In this document: positions 1 to 7,309 of the stretch, one piece after another
Layout of the letters: every line of letters begins with the position of its first letter
Position numbering within the stretch: the stretch's first letter is position 1
Assembly (NCBI GenBank): GCA_002704045.1
Contig: PAFF01000081.1
Location: 7,338 to 16,705, forward strand
DNA: 9,368 bases
Direction: 5' to 3'
DNA from: Fidelibacterota bacterium
GTDB lineage: Bacteria; Fidelibacterota; Marinisomatia; SCGC-AAA003-L08; GCA-002704045
Position numbers and translations under genes: made by a program
The notes under the pieces: model-generated
Told to the model about the DNA's origin: nothing
What the model saw: the letters and a program-made list of their open reading frames with translations, nothing else
The model's database searches: none

Positions 1-549
1 TTAAAATTAAATTCAGATGATCAATTAAAACGCGTTAATATCTATGGTAAACCTAGACTAACATCGGCTAGTTGTGGAACAAGTTTAAAATTATATGGTA
101 CTAAAAAAAGCTATATTAGCAAAAGTAACTATGATACCTTGCAAATTAATAATGATTCTACATCAATCAATCTATTAACAAATAATAAAAGGCAAAATTC
201 AAAAAAAAATCTATGGGAATCTTCTTTAAATCTTCGATATTCATTGAATCAAATTATTTATGGTAATGAAATTAATGATAGAAAAACATTTTGGATGAAT
301 ACTACTTTTAAAATAAATCTTACGGAAAAATGGAATCTTCAGCATACAGCAAGATTTGATTTAATAGAATATGATTTAATTTATCATAAATTTTATATAA
401 GTCGTCCTTTACATTGCTGGATTTTTAGTTTTAATTGGACACCAAACGGACCTAGCAAAGGTTTTTATTTGAAAATAAATGTTAAGAATCCTGATCTACA
501 AGATATTAAATTAGAATCTAGAGGCGGCAAATCATTCTACAATTTATAA
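1..549 (+). CDS. lptD: LptD-like LPS assembly outer membrane protein, C-terminal part (5'-truncated by window)
   Basis: The frame is open from the first base, so this is the last 182 residues of a longer protein, not a gene starting inside the window; the first possible start, a TTG at 139, has no ribosome site. The sequence alternates polar and hydrophobic residues as outer membrane beta-strands do. The tail has the pattern I associate with the LptD family of the FCB group: an HCW motif, then a strand ending WTPNG, then aromatic-rich FYLKINVK and LQDIKLESRGG before the stop. LptD inserts lipopolysaccharide into the outer leaflet of the outer membrane. The N-terminal periplasmic domain, which would confirm the call, lies outside the window. 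Another large beta-barrel protein with a similar tail cannot be excluded. It ends 15 bases before hisS, with no terminator between. Confidence 0.62.
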   Translation, partial: LKLNSDDQLKRVNIYGKPRLTSASCGTSLKLYGTKKSYISKSNYDTLQINNDSTSINLLTNNKRQNSKKNLWESSLNLRYSLNQIIYGNEINDRKTFWMNTTFKINLTEKWNLQHTARFDLIEYDLIYHKFYISRPLHCWIFSFNWTPNGPSKGFYLKINVKNPDLQDIKLESRGGKSFYNL

Positions 550-564
550 AAAAATTTAAAAATT

Positions 565-1821
565 ATGATTAGAAATATTAAAGGAACAAAAGATTTACTT
601 CCTGATGATACTGTTAAGTGGAGATTCATAGAATCCAAAATCCATAAAATTTTAAATTCTTATGGTTATGGTGAAATTCGTACACCTATATTTGAGAGTA
701 CAGATTTATTTATTAGAGGTATAGGTAATGAAACGGATATTGTTTCAAAAGAAATGTACTCTTGGTTAGACCAAGGGGAAAAAAAATTAACTTTAAGACC
801 TGAGCTAACTGCTCCTGTGGTCAGATCATACATACAACATAATTTACAATCGTTAGGCCCTATAGCTAAATTATATTATTTTGATTCATTATTTAGAAGA
901 GAGCGACCTCAGGCTGGACGTCAGCGACAATTTCATCAATATGGAATAGAAGCTTTGGGTTCTGAATTTCCAGAGCAAGATGCAGAAGTAATTGAAATAG
1001 CATATAATATATATAATCAGTTTAATATTAAGGAGCTATCAGTAAGAATCAATACTATTGGCTCGTCTTCAATAAGAGAAAACTATATAAAAATTTTAAA
1101 AAAATCCTTATCAAAATATAAATCTTACTTAAGTCCCATAAGTCAAAAACGTCTTGATAATAATGCACTAAGAATATTTGACTCAAAAAATGAAGATGAT
1201 AAAAAAATAGTAGAAGATAATGCTCCATTCATTTTTGATCATATTTCAGACGAGGATTTAAACCATTTTAATCAACTGAAAAATATTCTTGATAAAATAA
1301 ACATACCATATTTTCACGATAAAAAACTAGTTCGTGGATTAGATTATTACACAAGAACAACATTCGAAATAACATCAAAAAATCTGGGTGCTCAAGATGC
1401 ATTATGTGGAGGGGGAAGATATGATAAATTAGTAAAGCAATTAGGAGGTAAAAATACTCCTGCCGTTGGTTTTGCAGCTGGCGTTGAAAGACTTTTGATG
1501 CTTATTAATGACGATGCATTTGACCAACTTGATAATATAAAAATTTACATATCCATTCTTGGAGAACAAAACATACCAGATGCTATGAAAATAGTTAGTG
1601 ATCTTAGAAAGAATACCAATTTAAATATTAATATTGAGTCTAATAGAAGAAGTCTCAAGTCGCAAATGCGTGAAGCTAATCGCCAAAAATGTTCTTATGT
1701 GATAATAATTGGTGAAAATGAATTGCAAAGTAAGATAGTTCTAATCAAAAATATGAGAAATGGTGAACAAGAAAAAATTGCTATAAAAGATTTAAACACT
1801 TATTTTGATAAAAATATATAA
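565..1821 (+). CDS. hisS: histidyl-tRNA synthetase
   Basis: Class II aminoacyl-tRNA synthetase that charges tRNA-His with histidine in the cytoplasm. At 418 residues it has the usual bacterial HisRS length. The N-terminus carries the family's GTKDLLP (residues 7-13). TLRPELTAPVVR (76-87) and FRRERPQAGRQRQFHQYG (110-127, motif 2) form the ATP and amino acid site. LVRGLDYYTRTTFEI (255-269) is the histidine-specific HisA motif, and GFAAGVERLL (302-311) is motif 3 with its arginine. The remainder, from about residue 325, is the anticodon-binding domain. The ATG at 565 starts exactly where family members start. No Shine-Dalgarno sequence precedes it: the leader is only A and T, so initiation is probably SD-independent or coupled to the upstream gene. 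All key motifs are intact. Confidence 0.98.
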   Translation: MIRNIKGTKDLLPDDTVKWRFIESKIHKILNSYGYGEIRTPIFESTDLFIRGIGNETDIVSKEMYSWLDQGEKKLTLRPELTAPVVRSYIQHNLQSLGPIAKLYYFDSLFRRERPQAGRQRQFHQYGIEALGSEFPEQDAEVIEIAYNIYNQFNIKELSVRINTIGSSSIRENYIKILKKSLSKYKSYLSPISQKRLDNNALRIFDSKNEDDKKIVEDNAPFIFDHISDEDLNHFNQLKNILDKINIPYFHDKKLVRGLDYYTRTTFEITSKNLGAQDALCGGGRYDKLVKQLGGKNTPAVGFAAGVERLLMLINDDAFDQLDNIKIYISILGEQNIPDAMKIVSDLRKNTNLNINIESNRRSLKSQMREANRQKCSYVIIIGENELQSKIVLIKNMRNGEQEKIAIKDLNTYFDKNI

Positions 1822-1859
1822 CTTAAGGTTAAAAAATTAATTGACAATAGAGGTATAGT

Positions 1860-2633
1860 ATGAAATATATTTCATGGAACGTTAATGGGATAAGGGCTTG
1901 TATAAAAAAAGGCTTCTTAGATTTCATTCAAAAAGAAGATCCAGATATTATATGTATTCAAGAAACAAAAGCCTATGAATCACAGGTTGAACTTGATCTT
2001 CCAAATTATAATCATTATTGGAATAGTGCCAATAAAGCCGGCTATTCAGGAACACTGACTTTATCCAAAAAAAAACCAATCAATATTTATAATGGACTTG
2101 GTATTGAAAAACACGATCAAGAAGGTCGTGTTATAGCTTTAGAATTTGAAGATCATTACATTGTTAATGTTTATACTCCCAATTCAAAAAGAGATTTAAG
2201 TAGATTAAATTATAGATCACAAGAATGGAACAAAGATTTTTTATTTCATATGCAAGAACTTGAAAAAGAAAAACCAGTAATATTTTGTGGAGATTTAAAT
2301 GTTGCGCATACCGAAATTGATTTAGCAAATCCACAAAGTAACAAAACTACAAAATCTAAACCTGGGAATGCAGGATTTACCAATGAAGAAAGAAAAGGTT
2401 TTGATGATATTTTAAATGCTGGTTTTATTGATTCTTTTAGATTATTTAATAATGAATCAGATAACTATACCTGGTGGAGCTATATGTTTAATTCAAGGAA
2501 AAAAAATGTTGGTTGGAGAATCGACTATTTTTGTCTTTCCCAATCATTAAAAAATAATCTTAAAGATTCATTTATTTATAGTGATGTATTAGGCTCTGAT
2601 CATTGTCCAATTGGTATTGAAATTGACTTTTAA
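1860..2633 (+). CDS. xth: exodeoxyribonuclease III / AP endonuclease (ExoA-XthA family)
   Basis: Mg2+-dependent endonuclease/exonuclease/phosphatase-fold enzyme that cuts DNA 5' to abasic sites in base excision repair. Its 257 residues match the family. The catalytic set is visible: N7 in SWNVNG, E35 in IQETK, Y105 in VNVYTPN, D145 and N147 in CGDLNVAH, D222 in WRIDYF, and the D247-H248 pair in SDHCP. Sequence style (N-terminal KYISWNVNGIRA, C-terminal SDHCPIGIEI) is closer to the ExoA/APE1 branch than to E. coli XthA. The ATG at 1860 is preceded by AGAGGT at 1849-1854, 5 bases upstream, a good ribosome site. It follows hisS after 38 bases, and its end overlaps the methyltransferase gene, implying cotranscription and coupled translation. 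Confidence 0.96.
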   Translation: MKYISWNVNGIRACIKKGFLDFIQKEDPDIICIQETKAYESQVELDLPNYNHYWNSANKAGYSGTLTLSKKKPINIYNGLGIEKHDQEGRVIALEFEDHYIVNVYTPNSKRDLSRLNYRSQEWNKDFLFHMQELEKEKPVIFCGDLNVAHTEIDLANPQSNKTTKSKPGNAGFTNEERKGFDDILNAGFIDSFRLFNNESDNYTWWSYMFNSRKKNVGWRIDYFCLSQSLKNNLKDSFIYSDVLGSDHCPIGIEIDF

Positions 2634-3390
2634 ATTAAGTAATGAAAAAATAAAATATTATTTCTCTTTAAAAAGAAAAAAGAATCGATTAAATGAAAAA
2701 AAAATAATTTTGGAAGGTGAAAGGCTTATATATCAAGTATTGCAAACCAAAAATTATATAGATACTATAATATTAAATGAAGCAGATAAATTATCTAAGA
2801 CTAGAAATGAAATTTTAAAATTAGCCAAAACAAAATCAATTCCCTTGTTCATAGTAGATACTAATATAATAGATAAACTTTCTAGTACAAAAAATAACCA
2901 ATCAATTATAGCTATTAGCAACTTACCTTCTTATGATAAAACAAATTACAAAGATAATATATTAGCCTTAGATAGAATATCTGATCCTGGAAATTTTGGT
3001 ACCTTATTAAGAAGTGCTGAATGGTTTGGTATTAATAATATTTTATTATCAGAAAACTGTGTGGATCAATATAATCATAAAGTTATCAGAAGTGCAATGG
3101 GTTCACAGTTCAACATAAAATCAATAAAAATTGTAAATTTAGATTATGAACTTAATAAAATTAAAAAATTAAATTATTCAATCTTAGGTGCTGACAAAAT
3201 CGGTGAATCTATTTCTAATATTAATTTTAATAAAAAATGGATTTTGATCATTGGAAACGAAGCAAATGGATTATCTGATGCTGTTAAACCATACATTACA
3301 GATTTAATTTCAATTCCTGGTAAAGGAAATATCGAAAGCTTGAATGCTGCAATTGCAGGTAGCATCTTATTAAATGAATTAAGTAAATAA
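2611..3390 (+). CDS. SPOUT-class (TrmH/SpoU family) RNA 2'-O-methyltransferase
   Basis: S-adenosylmethionine-dependent methylase of a ribose 2'-OH in rRNA or tRNA. An N-terminal substrate-binding region of the L30e-like SpoU type carries ILEGERLI (residues 33-40). It is followed by the knotted SPOUT catalytic domain with all three motifs: SDPGNFGTLLRSAEWFG (124-140, including N128 and R134), IIGNEANGLS (213-222) and IPGKGNIESLNAAIAGS (235-251). The layout is that of RlmB and TsnR-like proteins, but the target nucleotide cannot be read from sequence. The start is uncertain: there is no in-frame ATG near the family's usual N-terminus (LSNEKIK, residues 9-15). TTG codons at 2611, 2617 and 2623 are all possible, giving 23, 17 or 11 bases of overlap with the upstream gene. 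None has a ribosome site, so translational coupling is likely. The longest form is given; 2623 is equally plausible. Confidence 0.93.
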   Translation: MVLKLTFKLSNEKIKYYFSLKRKKNRLNEKKIILEGERLIYQVLQTKNYIDTIILNEADKLSKTRNEILKLAKTKSIPLFIVDTNIIDKLSSTKNNQSIIAISNLPSYDKTNYKDNILALDRISDPGNFGTLLRSAEWFGINNILLSENCVDQYNHKVIRSAMGSQFNIKSIKIVNLDYELNKIKKLNYSILGADKIGESISNINFNKKWILIIGNEANGLSDAVKPYITDLISIPGKGNIESLNAAIAGSILLNELSK

Positions 3391-3409
3391 TAAATGTTAA
3401 GGAAAAAGT

Positions 3410-4363
3410 ATGATACTCGATAATATATTACACGCAATAGGAAAAACACCAATAGTCAAATTGAACCGTATTGGTCAATCATTAAACTGTAACCTATTTG
3501 CGAAATGTGAATTTGTTAATCCAGGAGGTTCCATTAAAGATCGTATAGGTTATAATATGATTGAAGAAGCAGAAAAATCTGGAAGAATTAAACCAGGAGA
3601 TACCCTAATTGAACCTACCTCAGGAAATACCGGAATAGGTATGGCATTAGCTGCAGCTGTAAAAGGTTACAAAATGATTATTACAATGCCTGAAAAGATG
3701 AGTCAAGAAAAGCAGGTCGTTTTAGAAGCATTAGGTGCGGAAATAATTCGTACTCCAACCAAAGCGGCATGGGATGATGAAGAAAGTCATATTGGAGTTG
3801 CAAAAAAGTTAAATAAAAAAATTAAAAATTCTCATATACTTGATCAATATCAGAATCCATCTAACCCAGATGCGCATTATAGATTTACAGCTGAAGAAAT
3901 TATAAATTCATTTGATGATAACTTATCAATGGTAGTTATGGGTGTAGGTACAGGAGGAACTATTACAGGTGTTAGTAAAAAATTAAAAGAAAAATATCCT
4001 AATATACAAATTATAGGTGCAGATCCTTTTGGTTCAATTTTAGGTGGGGGTAATGAAGTTTTTCCATATAAAGTTGAAGGAATTGGTTATGATTTTTTCC
4101 CAGATGTATTAGATAACAATGTTATTGATCAATATATCAAGGTAAACGATAAGGATTCATTTATTACATCAAGAAGACTTATAAAAGAAGAGGGATTATT
4201 AGTTGGTGGATCTTGTGGAACTGCCACCTGGGCAGCATTACAAGCTGCTAAAAATTTACCAAAAGATGAAAATTGTTTGGTTATACTACCAGATTCAATA
4301 CGTAATTATTTATCAAAATTTGTTGATGACAATTGGATGAAAAAAAATTCATTTGTTGATTGA
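3410..4363 (+). CDS. PLP-dependent cystathionine beta-synthase-like enzyme (catalytic core only)
   Basis: Fold-type II PLP enzyme of the cysteine synthase/cystathionine beta-synthase family, acting on serine, O-acetylserine or homocysteine in sulfur amino acid metabolism. The Schiff-base lysine is K43 in NPGGSIKDR. PTSGNTG (69-75) binds the substrate carboxylate, GTGGT (180-184) holds the PLP phosphate, and S268 in GGSCGT contacts the pyridine nitrogen. Several segments follow cystathionine beta-synthase rather than CysK: AWDDEESHIG (120-129), LDQYQNPSNPDAHY (144-157), VEGIGYDFFPDVLD (222-235) and the tail VILPDSIRNYLSKFVDDNWM (291-310). The protein stops right after that tail at 317 residues. 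It therefore lacks both the N-terminal heme region and the C-terminal CBS-domain pair that regulates longer homologs. AAGGA at 3399-3403 sits 6 bases before the ATG. It lies 19 bases after the methyltransferase gene. Confidence 0.9.
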   Translation: MILDNILHAIGKTPIVKLNRIGQSLNCNLFAKCEFVNPGGSIKDRIGYNMIEEAEKSGRIKPGDTLIEPTSGNTGIGMALAAAVKGYKMIITMPEKMSQEKQVVLEALGAEIIRTPTKAAWDDEESHIGVAKKLNKKIKNSHILDQYQNPSNPDAHYRFTAEEIINSFDDNLSMVVMGVGTGGTITGVSKKLKEKYPNIQIIGADPFGSILGGGNEVFPYKVEGIGYDFFPDVLDNNVIDQYIKVNDKDSFITSRRLIKEEGLLVGGSCGTATWAALQAAKNLPKDENCLVILPDSIRNYLSKFVDDNWMKKNSFVD

Positions 4364-4387
4364 TCATTTAATCATTTATATGTCTTG

Positions 4388-5509
4388 ATGGAAAATATTC
4401 AGTATATCTTATATATATGCCTAGGACTCTATTCGACAATAATTTTGATATTACGTAATTCGCTGTTTAATAATAATGAAAAAATCTTAAATAATAAAAC
4501 AATATCTATTATTGTTGCTGTTAAGAATGGTGAAAATTCAATCAATCGGCTTCTAAGTCAATTACATAAACAAATAGATAATAATATTATAGAATTTTTG
4601 ATCATAGATGATAATTCTGACGATGAAACCAAACGTATTATATCTAAATATTCTGATCTTGATTCTAGATTTGTTTTACTATCGTCAAACGAAGGAAAGA
4701 AAAATTTAAATCATAAAAAAAGGGCTCTTGATGCTGGAATAAGAAAAGCAAAAGGAGAAATCTTATTATTTACCGATGCAGATTGTCAGGTACCTAATAA
4801 CTGGTCTAAACTAATATCATCTAAGTATTTTAAAGATATTCACTATGTGGTTGGTTATAGCGAGGTTCCTTCATCAAATAATATAATAACCTTATTTCAA
4901 AAAATTGATTTATTTATGTTGATGAATACAGCACATTCTACAATTAATAAAAATTGGTATTGGGCTAGTTCTGGCCAAAATCAATCCTACCTAAAAAATA
5001 TATTTAATAAAAATAAAGGCTTTCAAGAGATTTCAAATTGTTTGCAAGGTGATGACACATTGTTTTTTCAAACTTGTAGGAAAAATATAAAAGATTTTAA
5101 GGCTACATTTGCATTTGACCCTCAAAATAAAGTTTACTGCAGACAAGAAAAAACATTATATTCTTTTATTATGCAAAGAATACGATGGGCAGGAGATGCG
5201 CTAAAAACTTGGAAATTTAATAAATATTTTTTTTGCATGTCAGTCATAACTTTTTTTACTAATCTAATTATAATTTTAAATTTTTTTCTTATATTTTTTA
5301 ATTATATAACAATTTTTCAATTTGTAGTTCCAATTTTAATTAAATTCATAATTGAATATTCTTTTGCCTCGAGAGGTATGAAAACACATAATGATACCTA
5401 TAATATTTTACAATTTACCTATTGGTTTATTTTTCAACCTTTATACGTCGTCGTAATAGGTATTGGGAGTTTTTTCCAAAATCAAATTTCATGGAGAGGA
5501 TCTAAATAG
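4388..5509 (+). CDS. membrane-anchored family 2 glycosyltransferase (first of a tandem pair)
   Basis: GT-A fold inverting glycosyltransferase that would transfer a sugar from a nucleotide donor at the inner face of the cytoplasmic membrane. From the ATG at 4388 it has 373 residues: an N-terminal membrane helix (about 5-22), the GT2 domain beginning ISIIVAVKNGE (39-49), IIDDNSDDET (72-81), the metal-binding DAD (130-132) in FTDADC, GDD (221-223) as probable catalytic base region, and QRIRW (263-267), the QxxRW acceptor motif of processive or cellulose-synthase-like GT2 enzymes. Two or three membrane segments follow (about 285-360). A TTG lies directly before the ATG in the same frame; the ATG is preferred. 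No ribosome site is visible. It begins 24 bases after the PLP enzyme gene, with no terminator between. Donor and acceptor sugars cannot be deduced. Confidence 0.9.
   Translation: MENIQYILYICLGLYSTIILILRNSLFNNNEKILNNKTISIIVAVKNGENSINRLLSQLHKQIDNNIIEFLIIDDNSDDETKRIISKYSDLDSRFVLLSSNEGKKNLNHKKRALDAGIRKAKGEILLFTDADCQVPNNWSKLISSKYFKDIHYVVGYSEVPSSNNIITLFQKIDLFMLMNTAHSTINKNWYWASSGQNQSYLKNIFNKNKGFQEISNCLQGDDTLFFQTCRKNIKDFKATFAFDPQNKVYCRQEKTLYSFIMQRIRWAGDALKTWKFNKYFFCMSVITFFTNLIIILNFFLIFFNYITIFQFVVPILIKFIIEYSFASRGMKTHNDTYNILQFTYWFIFQPLYVVVIGIGSFFQNQISWRGSK
5493..5500 (+). promoter_or_regulatory. strong Shine-Dalgarno deciding a TTG start
   Basis: GGAGAGGA lies inside the last codons of the first glycosyltransferase gene, 10 bases before a TTG at 5511. 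It is the clearest ribosome site on the + strand. It argues that the second glycosyltransferase starts at 5511, just past the previous stop, rather than at the further upstream TTG at 5463, which would overlap by 47 bases and has no such site. Confidence 0.65.
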
Positions 5510-5510
5510 C

Positions 5511-6623
5511 TTGATTATTTTTTTAAGTTTACTTTTTTCAATTCTGTATTTCCTTTTAATTATTTGGTTTTCTAATACATTAAATAAATCAAACGATGAT
5601 AATGTTGATAAAATAGAAGAAAAATTACCTTTTGTAAGTATTATAATTGCAGCGCACAATGAAGAAAAAAATATACCTACTTTACTAAAAAACTTAAAAA
5701 TACAAACCTATAATAAAAAGTTATACGAAATTATTATAATTGATGATAGATCTAACGACAAAACATCACAAATAATAAAAAACAATTTGAATGAAAATAT
5801 AAAATTAATTAAAATTGATGAGACTCCAATTGGTTGGTCAAATAAAAAATGGGCACTAAACGAAGGGATAAAGCTCTCTAAAGGTCAAATAATTGTACAA
5901 ACAGATGCAGATTGTGTACCTAACAAAAAATGGTTAGAAACTATTGTTAAGGCTTTTTCTAAAGAAAATACTGGCTTTGTTTGTGGGCCTTCTCCACTTT
6001 ATTCTAACAATAAAATTGAAAGAATCATTCAATTAGAAAATAATGCTCAAGATGCATTTTCAGCAGCAGGCATGATGAATAATCTAACTTTATCTTGTAC
6101 GGGTCGTAATATGGCTTTTCTTAAAGATATTTTTATTGAAATAGATGGTTACGATGGAATAGAACATTTAAAATCAGGCGATGATGATTTACTTTTACAT
6201 AAAATAAAAAAAAATACAAATTATAAACTTAAATTTTTATTAAAAGAAAATGCATCTGTTTATTCATATGCTCCCAGCTCTGTTAATGATTTTATTAATC
6301 AAAGATTAAGATTTGCTTCTAAGGGTTTATTTTATTATTCATGGAAAGCTGACTTTTCGCTTAGACTTGTATTACCTTTGTTATTTTTAACTAATTTTTT
6401 TATAAGTATTTGTATTATAAAATTTGCAGTTAGTTCACATGGATTATGGTTGTTACCCTGGTTAATAAAATCTACAGCTGACTTTTATTTTACATATAAT
6501 TATTATACGAAGTTAAAACAACAATGGAATATATTTGATTGTATAATACTCAGTTTTATTCATCCTTTTTATGTAGTAATTTTTGGTGGTTTAGGACCAT
6601 TATTAAATGTAAAATGGAAATAA
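5511..6623 (+). CDS. membrane-anchored family 2 glycosyltransferase (second of a tandem pair)
   Basis: Same architecture as its upstream neighbour, so probably a diverged duplicate with a different or sequential sugar transfer role. From the TTG at 5511 it has 370 residues: a membrane helix at the very N-terminus (about 2-20), VSIIIAAHNEE (42-52), IIDDRSNDKT (76-85), DAD (132-134) in QTDADC, the typical TGRNMAFLK (197-205), SGDDDLLLHK (222-231), and QRLRF (264-268), where the usual tryptophan of QxxRW is phenylalanine. Two or three C-terminal membrane segments follow (about 290-370). This start places the first helix as expected for the family and uses the ribosome site at 5493-5500; a longer form from 5463 is the alternative. 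One base separates it from the previous stop, and its own stop overlaps the next start by 10 bases, a strong sign of co-translation. Confidence 0.9.
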   Translation: MIIFLSLLFSILYFLLIIWFSNTLNKSNDDNVDKIEEKLPFVSIIIAAHNEEKNIPTLLKNLKIQTYNKKLYEIIIIDDRSNDKTSQIIKNNLNENIKLIKIDETPIGWSNKKWALNEGIKLSKGQIIVQTDADCVPNKKWLETIVKAFSKENTGFVCGPSPLYSNNKIERIIQLENNAQDAFSAAGMMNNLTLSCTGRNMAFLKDIFIEIDGYDGIEHLKSGDDDLLLHKIKKNTNYKLKFLLKENASVYSYAPSSVNDFINQRLRFASKGLFYYSWKADFSLRLVLPLLFLTNFFISICIIKFAVSSHGLWLLPWLIKSTADFYFTYNYYTKLKQQWNIFDCIILSFIHPFYVVIFGGLGPLLNVKWK

Positions 6624-7309
6624 AATTTAAAATATTATTAATTTTATTTATCTTTCCGCTTTTTGCGCAAAGCAAAAATTATAAATATGAAGTTTCAATT
6701 TTTGGCGTTCATTGTGCAGATATATTAATTAATTATAGTGACACAATTTATAATAATAAGAAATCAATAAAAATAGACTATCAAACTAAAACAAAATCTA
6801 TTTATGAAAAATTCTTTTTTGTTAAAAATGATTATACTACAATTATTGATAAATCAAATTATGATATACTAAGCTATTCAAAAAAAACATCACAGCCTAA
6901 ATTAGAAAATAATATAACCACTTTTTTTAAGAATGATAGTCTTTTTTATTTAAATAATAACAAGTGGTTTAATACTAATTATTATAATATTTTTTCTTTA
7001 TTACATTATCTTCAGATGAACGAATTAAAAATTAGTTTCAAAACACTTGATTTTATTGAAAGAGAGGGAAATATTTATAATATGGCAATTGATTATTATC
7101 AATTTGAAGATCGAATTAAATATTTATTATCATTAGATATTAATGAAGATTTATCAAATGAACCTGTTTATAAAAAAACTGACATTTTTAGCTGGGGAAT
7201 ATTTTTACCAAATGCAAAAAGAGAAATAAATATTAATAGAATTACAAATGAAATTACTAGTTGTAAATTTTCAATAGGATTAATTAATGTGACAGCTGAA
7301 TTAAAATGA
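6614..7309 (+). CDS. exported DUF3108-like protein
   Basis: A 231-residue protein of no established function. The ATG at 6614 was chosen because it opens a clear signal peptide: MEIKFK, a hydrophobic stretch of leucine, isoleucine and phenylalanine, then PLFAQS with probable cleavage after A18. The frame continues upstream to a TTG at 6539, but that form would bury the signal peptide and overlap the glycosyltransferase by 85 bases. The mature part begins YEVSIFGVHCADILI (25-39), resembling the opening strand (Y-x-V-x-x-x-G-x-x-x-G/A) of DUF3108 proteins. It continues as predicted beta-strands rich in Tyr, Asn and Lys and ends INVTAELK, also reminiscent of that family. The product is probably periplasmic or outer-membrane associated. 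It overlaps the second glycosyltransferase by 10 bases and the next gene by 4. The family call is by eye only. Confidence 0.7.
   Translation: MEIKFKILLILFIFPLFAQSKNYKYEVSIFGVHCADILINYSDTIYNNKKSIKIDYQTKTKSIYEKFFFVKNDYTTIIDKSNYDILSYSKKTSQPKLENNITTFFKNDSLFYLNNNKWFNTNYYNIFSLLHYLQMNELKISFKTLDFIEREGNIYNMAIDYYQFEDRIKYLLSLDINEDLSNEPVYKKTDIFSWGIFLPNAKREININRITNEITSCKFSIGLINVTAELK

Noticed and set aside
139..549. A separate gene starting at the TTG at 139
   Set aside because: The frame is open back to base 1 with the same beta-strand-like composition, so the gene continues from outside the window.
1841..1871. TTGACA before the AP endonuclease gene as a -35 promoter box
   Set aside because: The only -10-like hexamer at a tolerable distance (TATATT at 1866-1871, spacer 19) falls inside the coding sequence and after its ribosome site, so it could not make a translatable message from the ATG at 1860.
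3174..3452. Open frame of 92 codons on the - strand
   Set aside because: It lies opposite the conserved motif 2 and motif 3 region of the RNA methyltransferase and the start of the PLP enzyme gene. It has no ribosome site and reads as a shadow of those genes.
4364..4387. TGATCATTT / ATCATTT repeat between the PLP enzyme and glycosyltransferase genes as an operator or terminator
   Set aside because: The repeat is short, direct and AT-rich, with no stable stem and no T-run.
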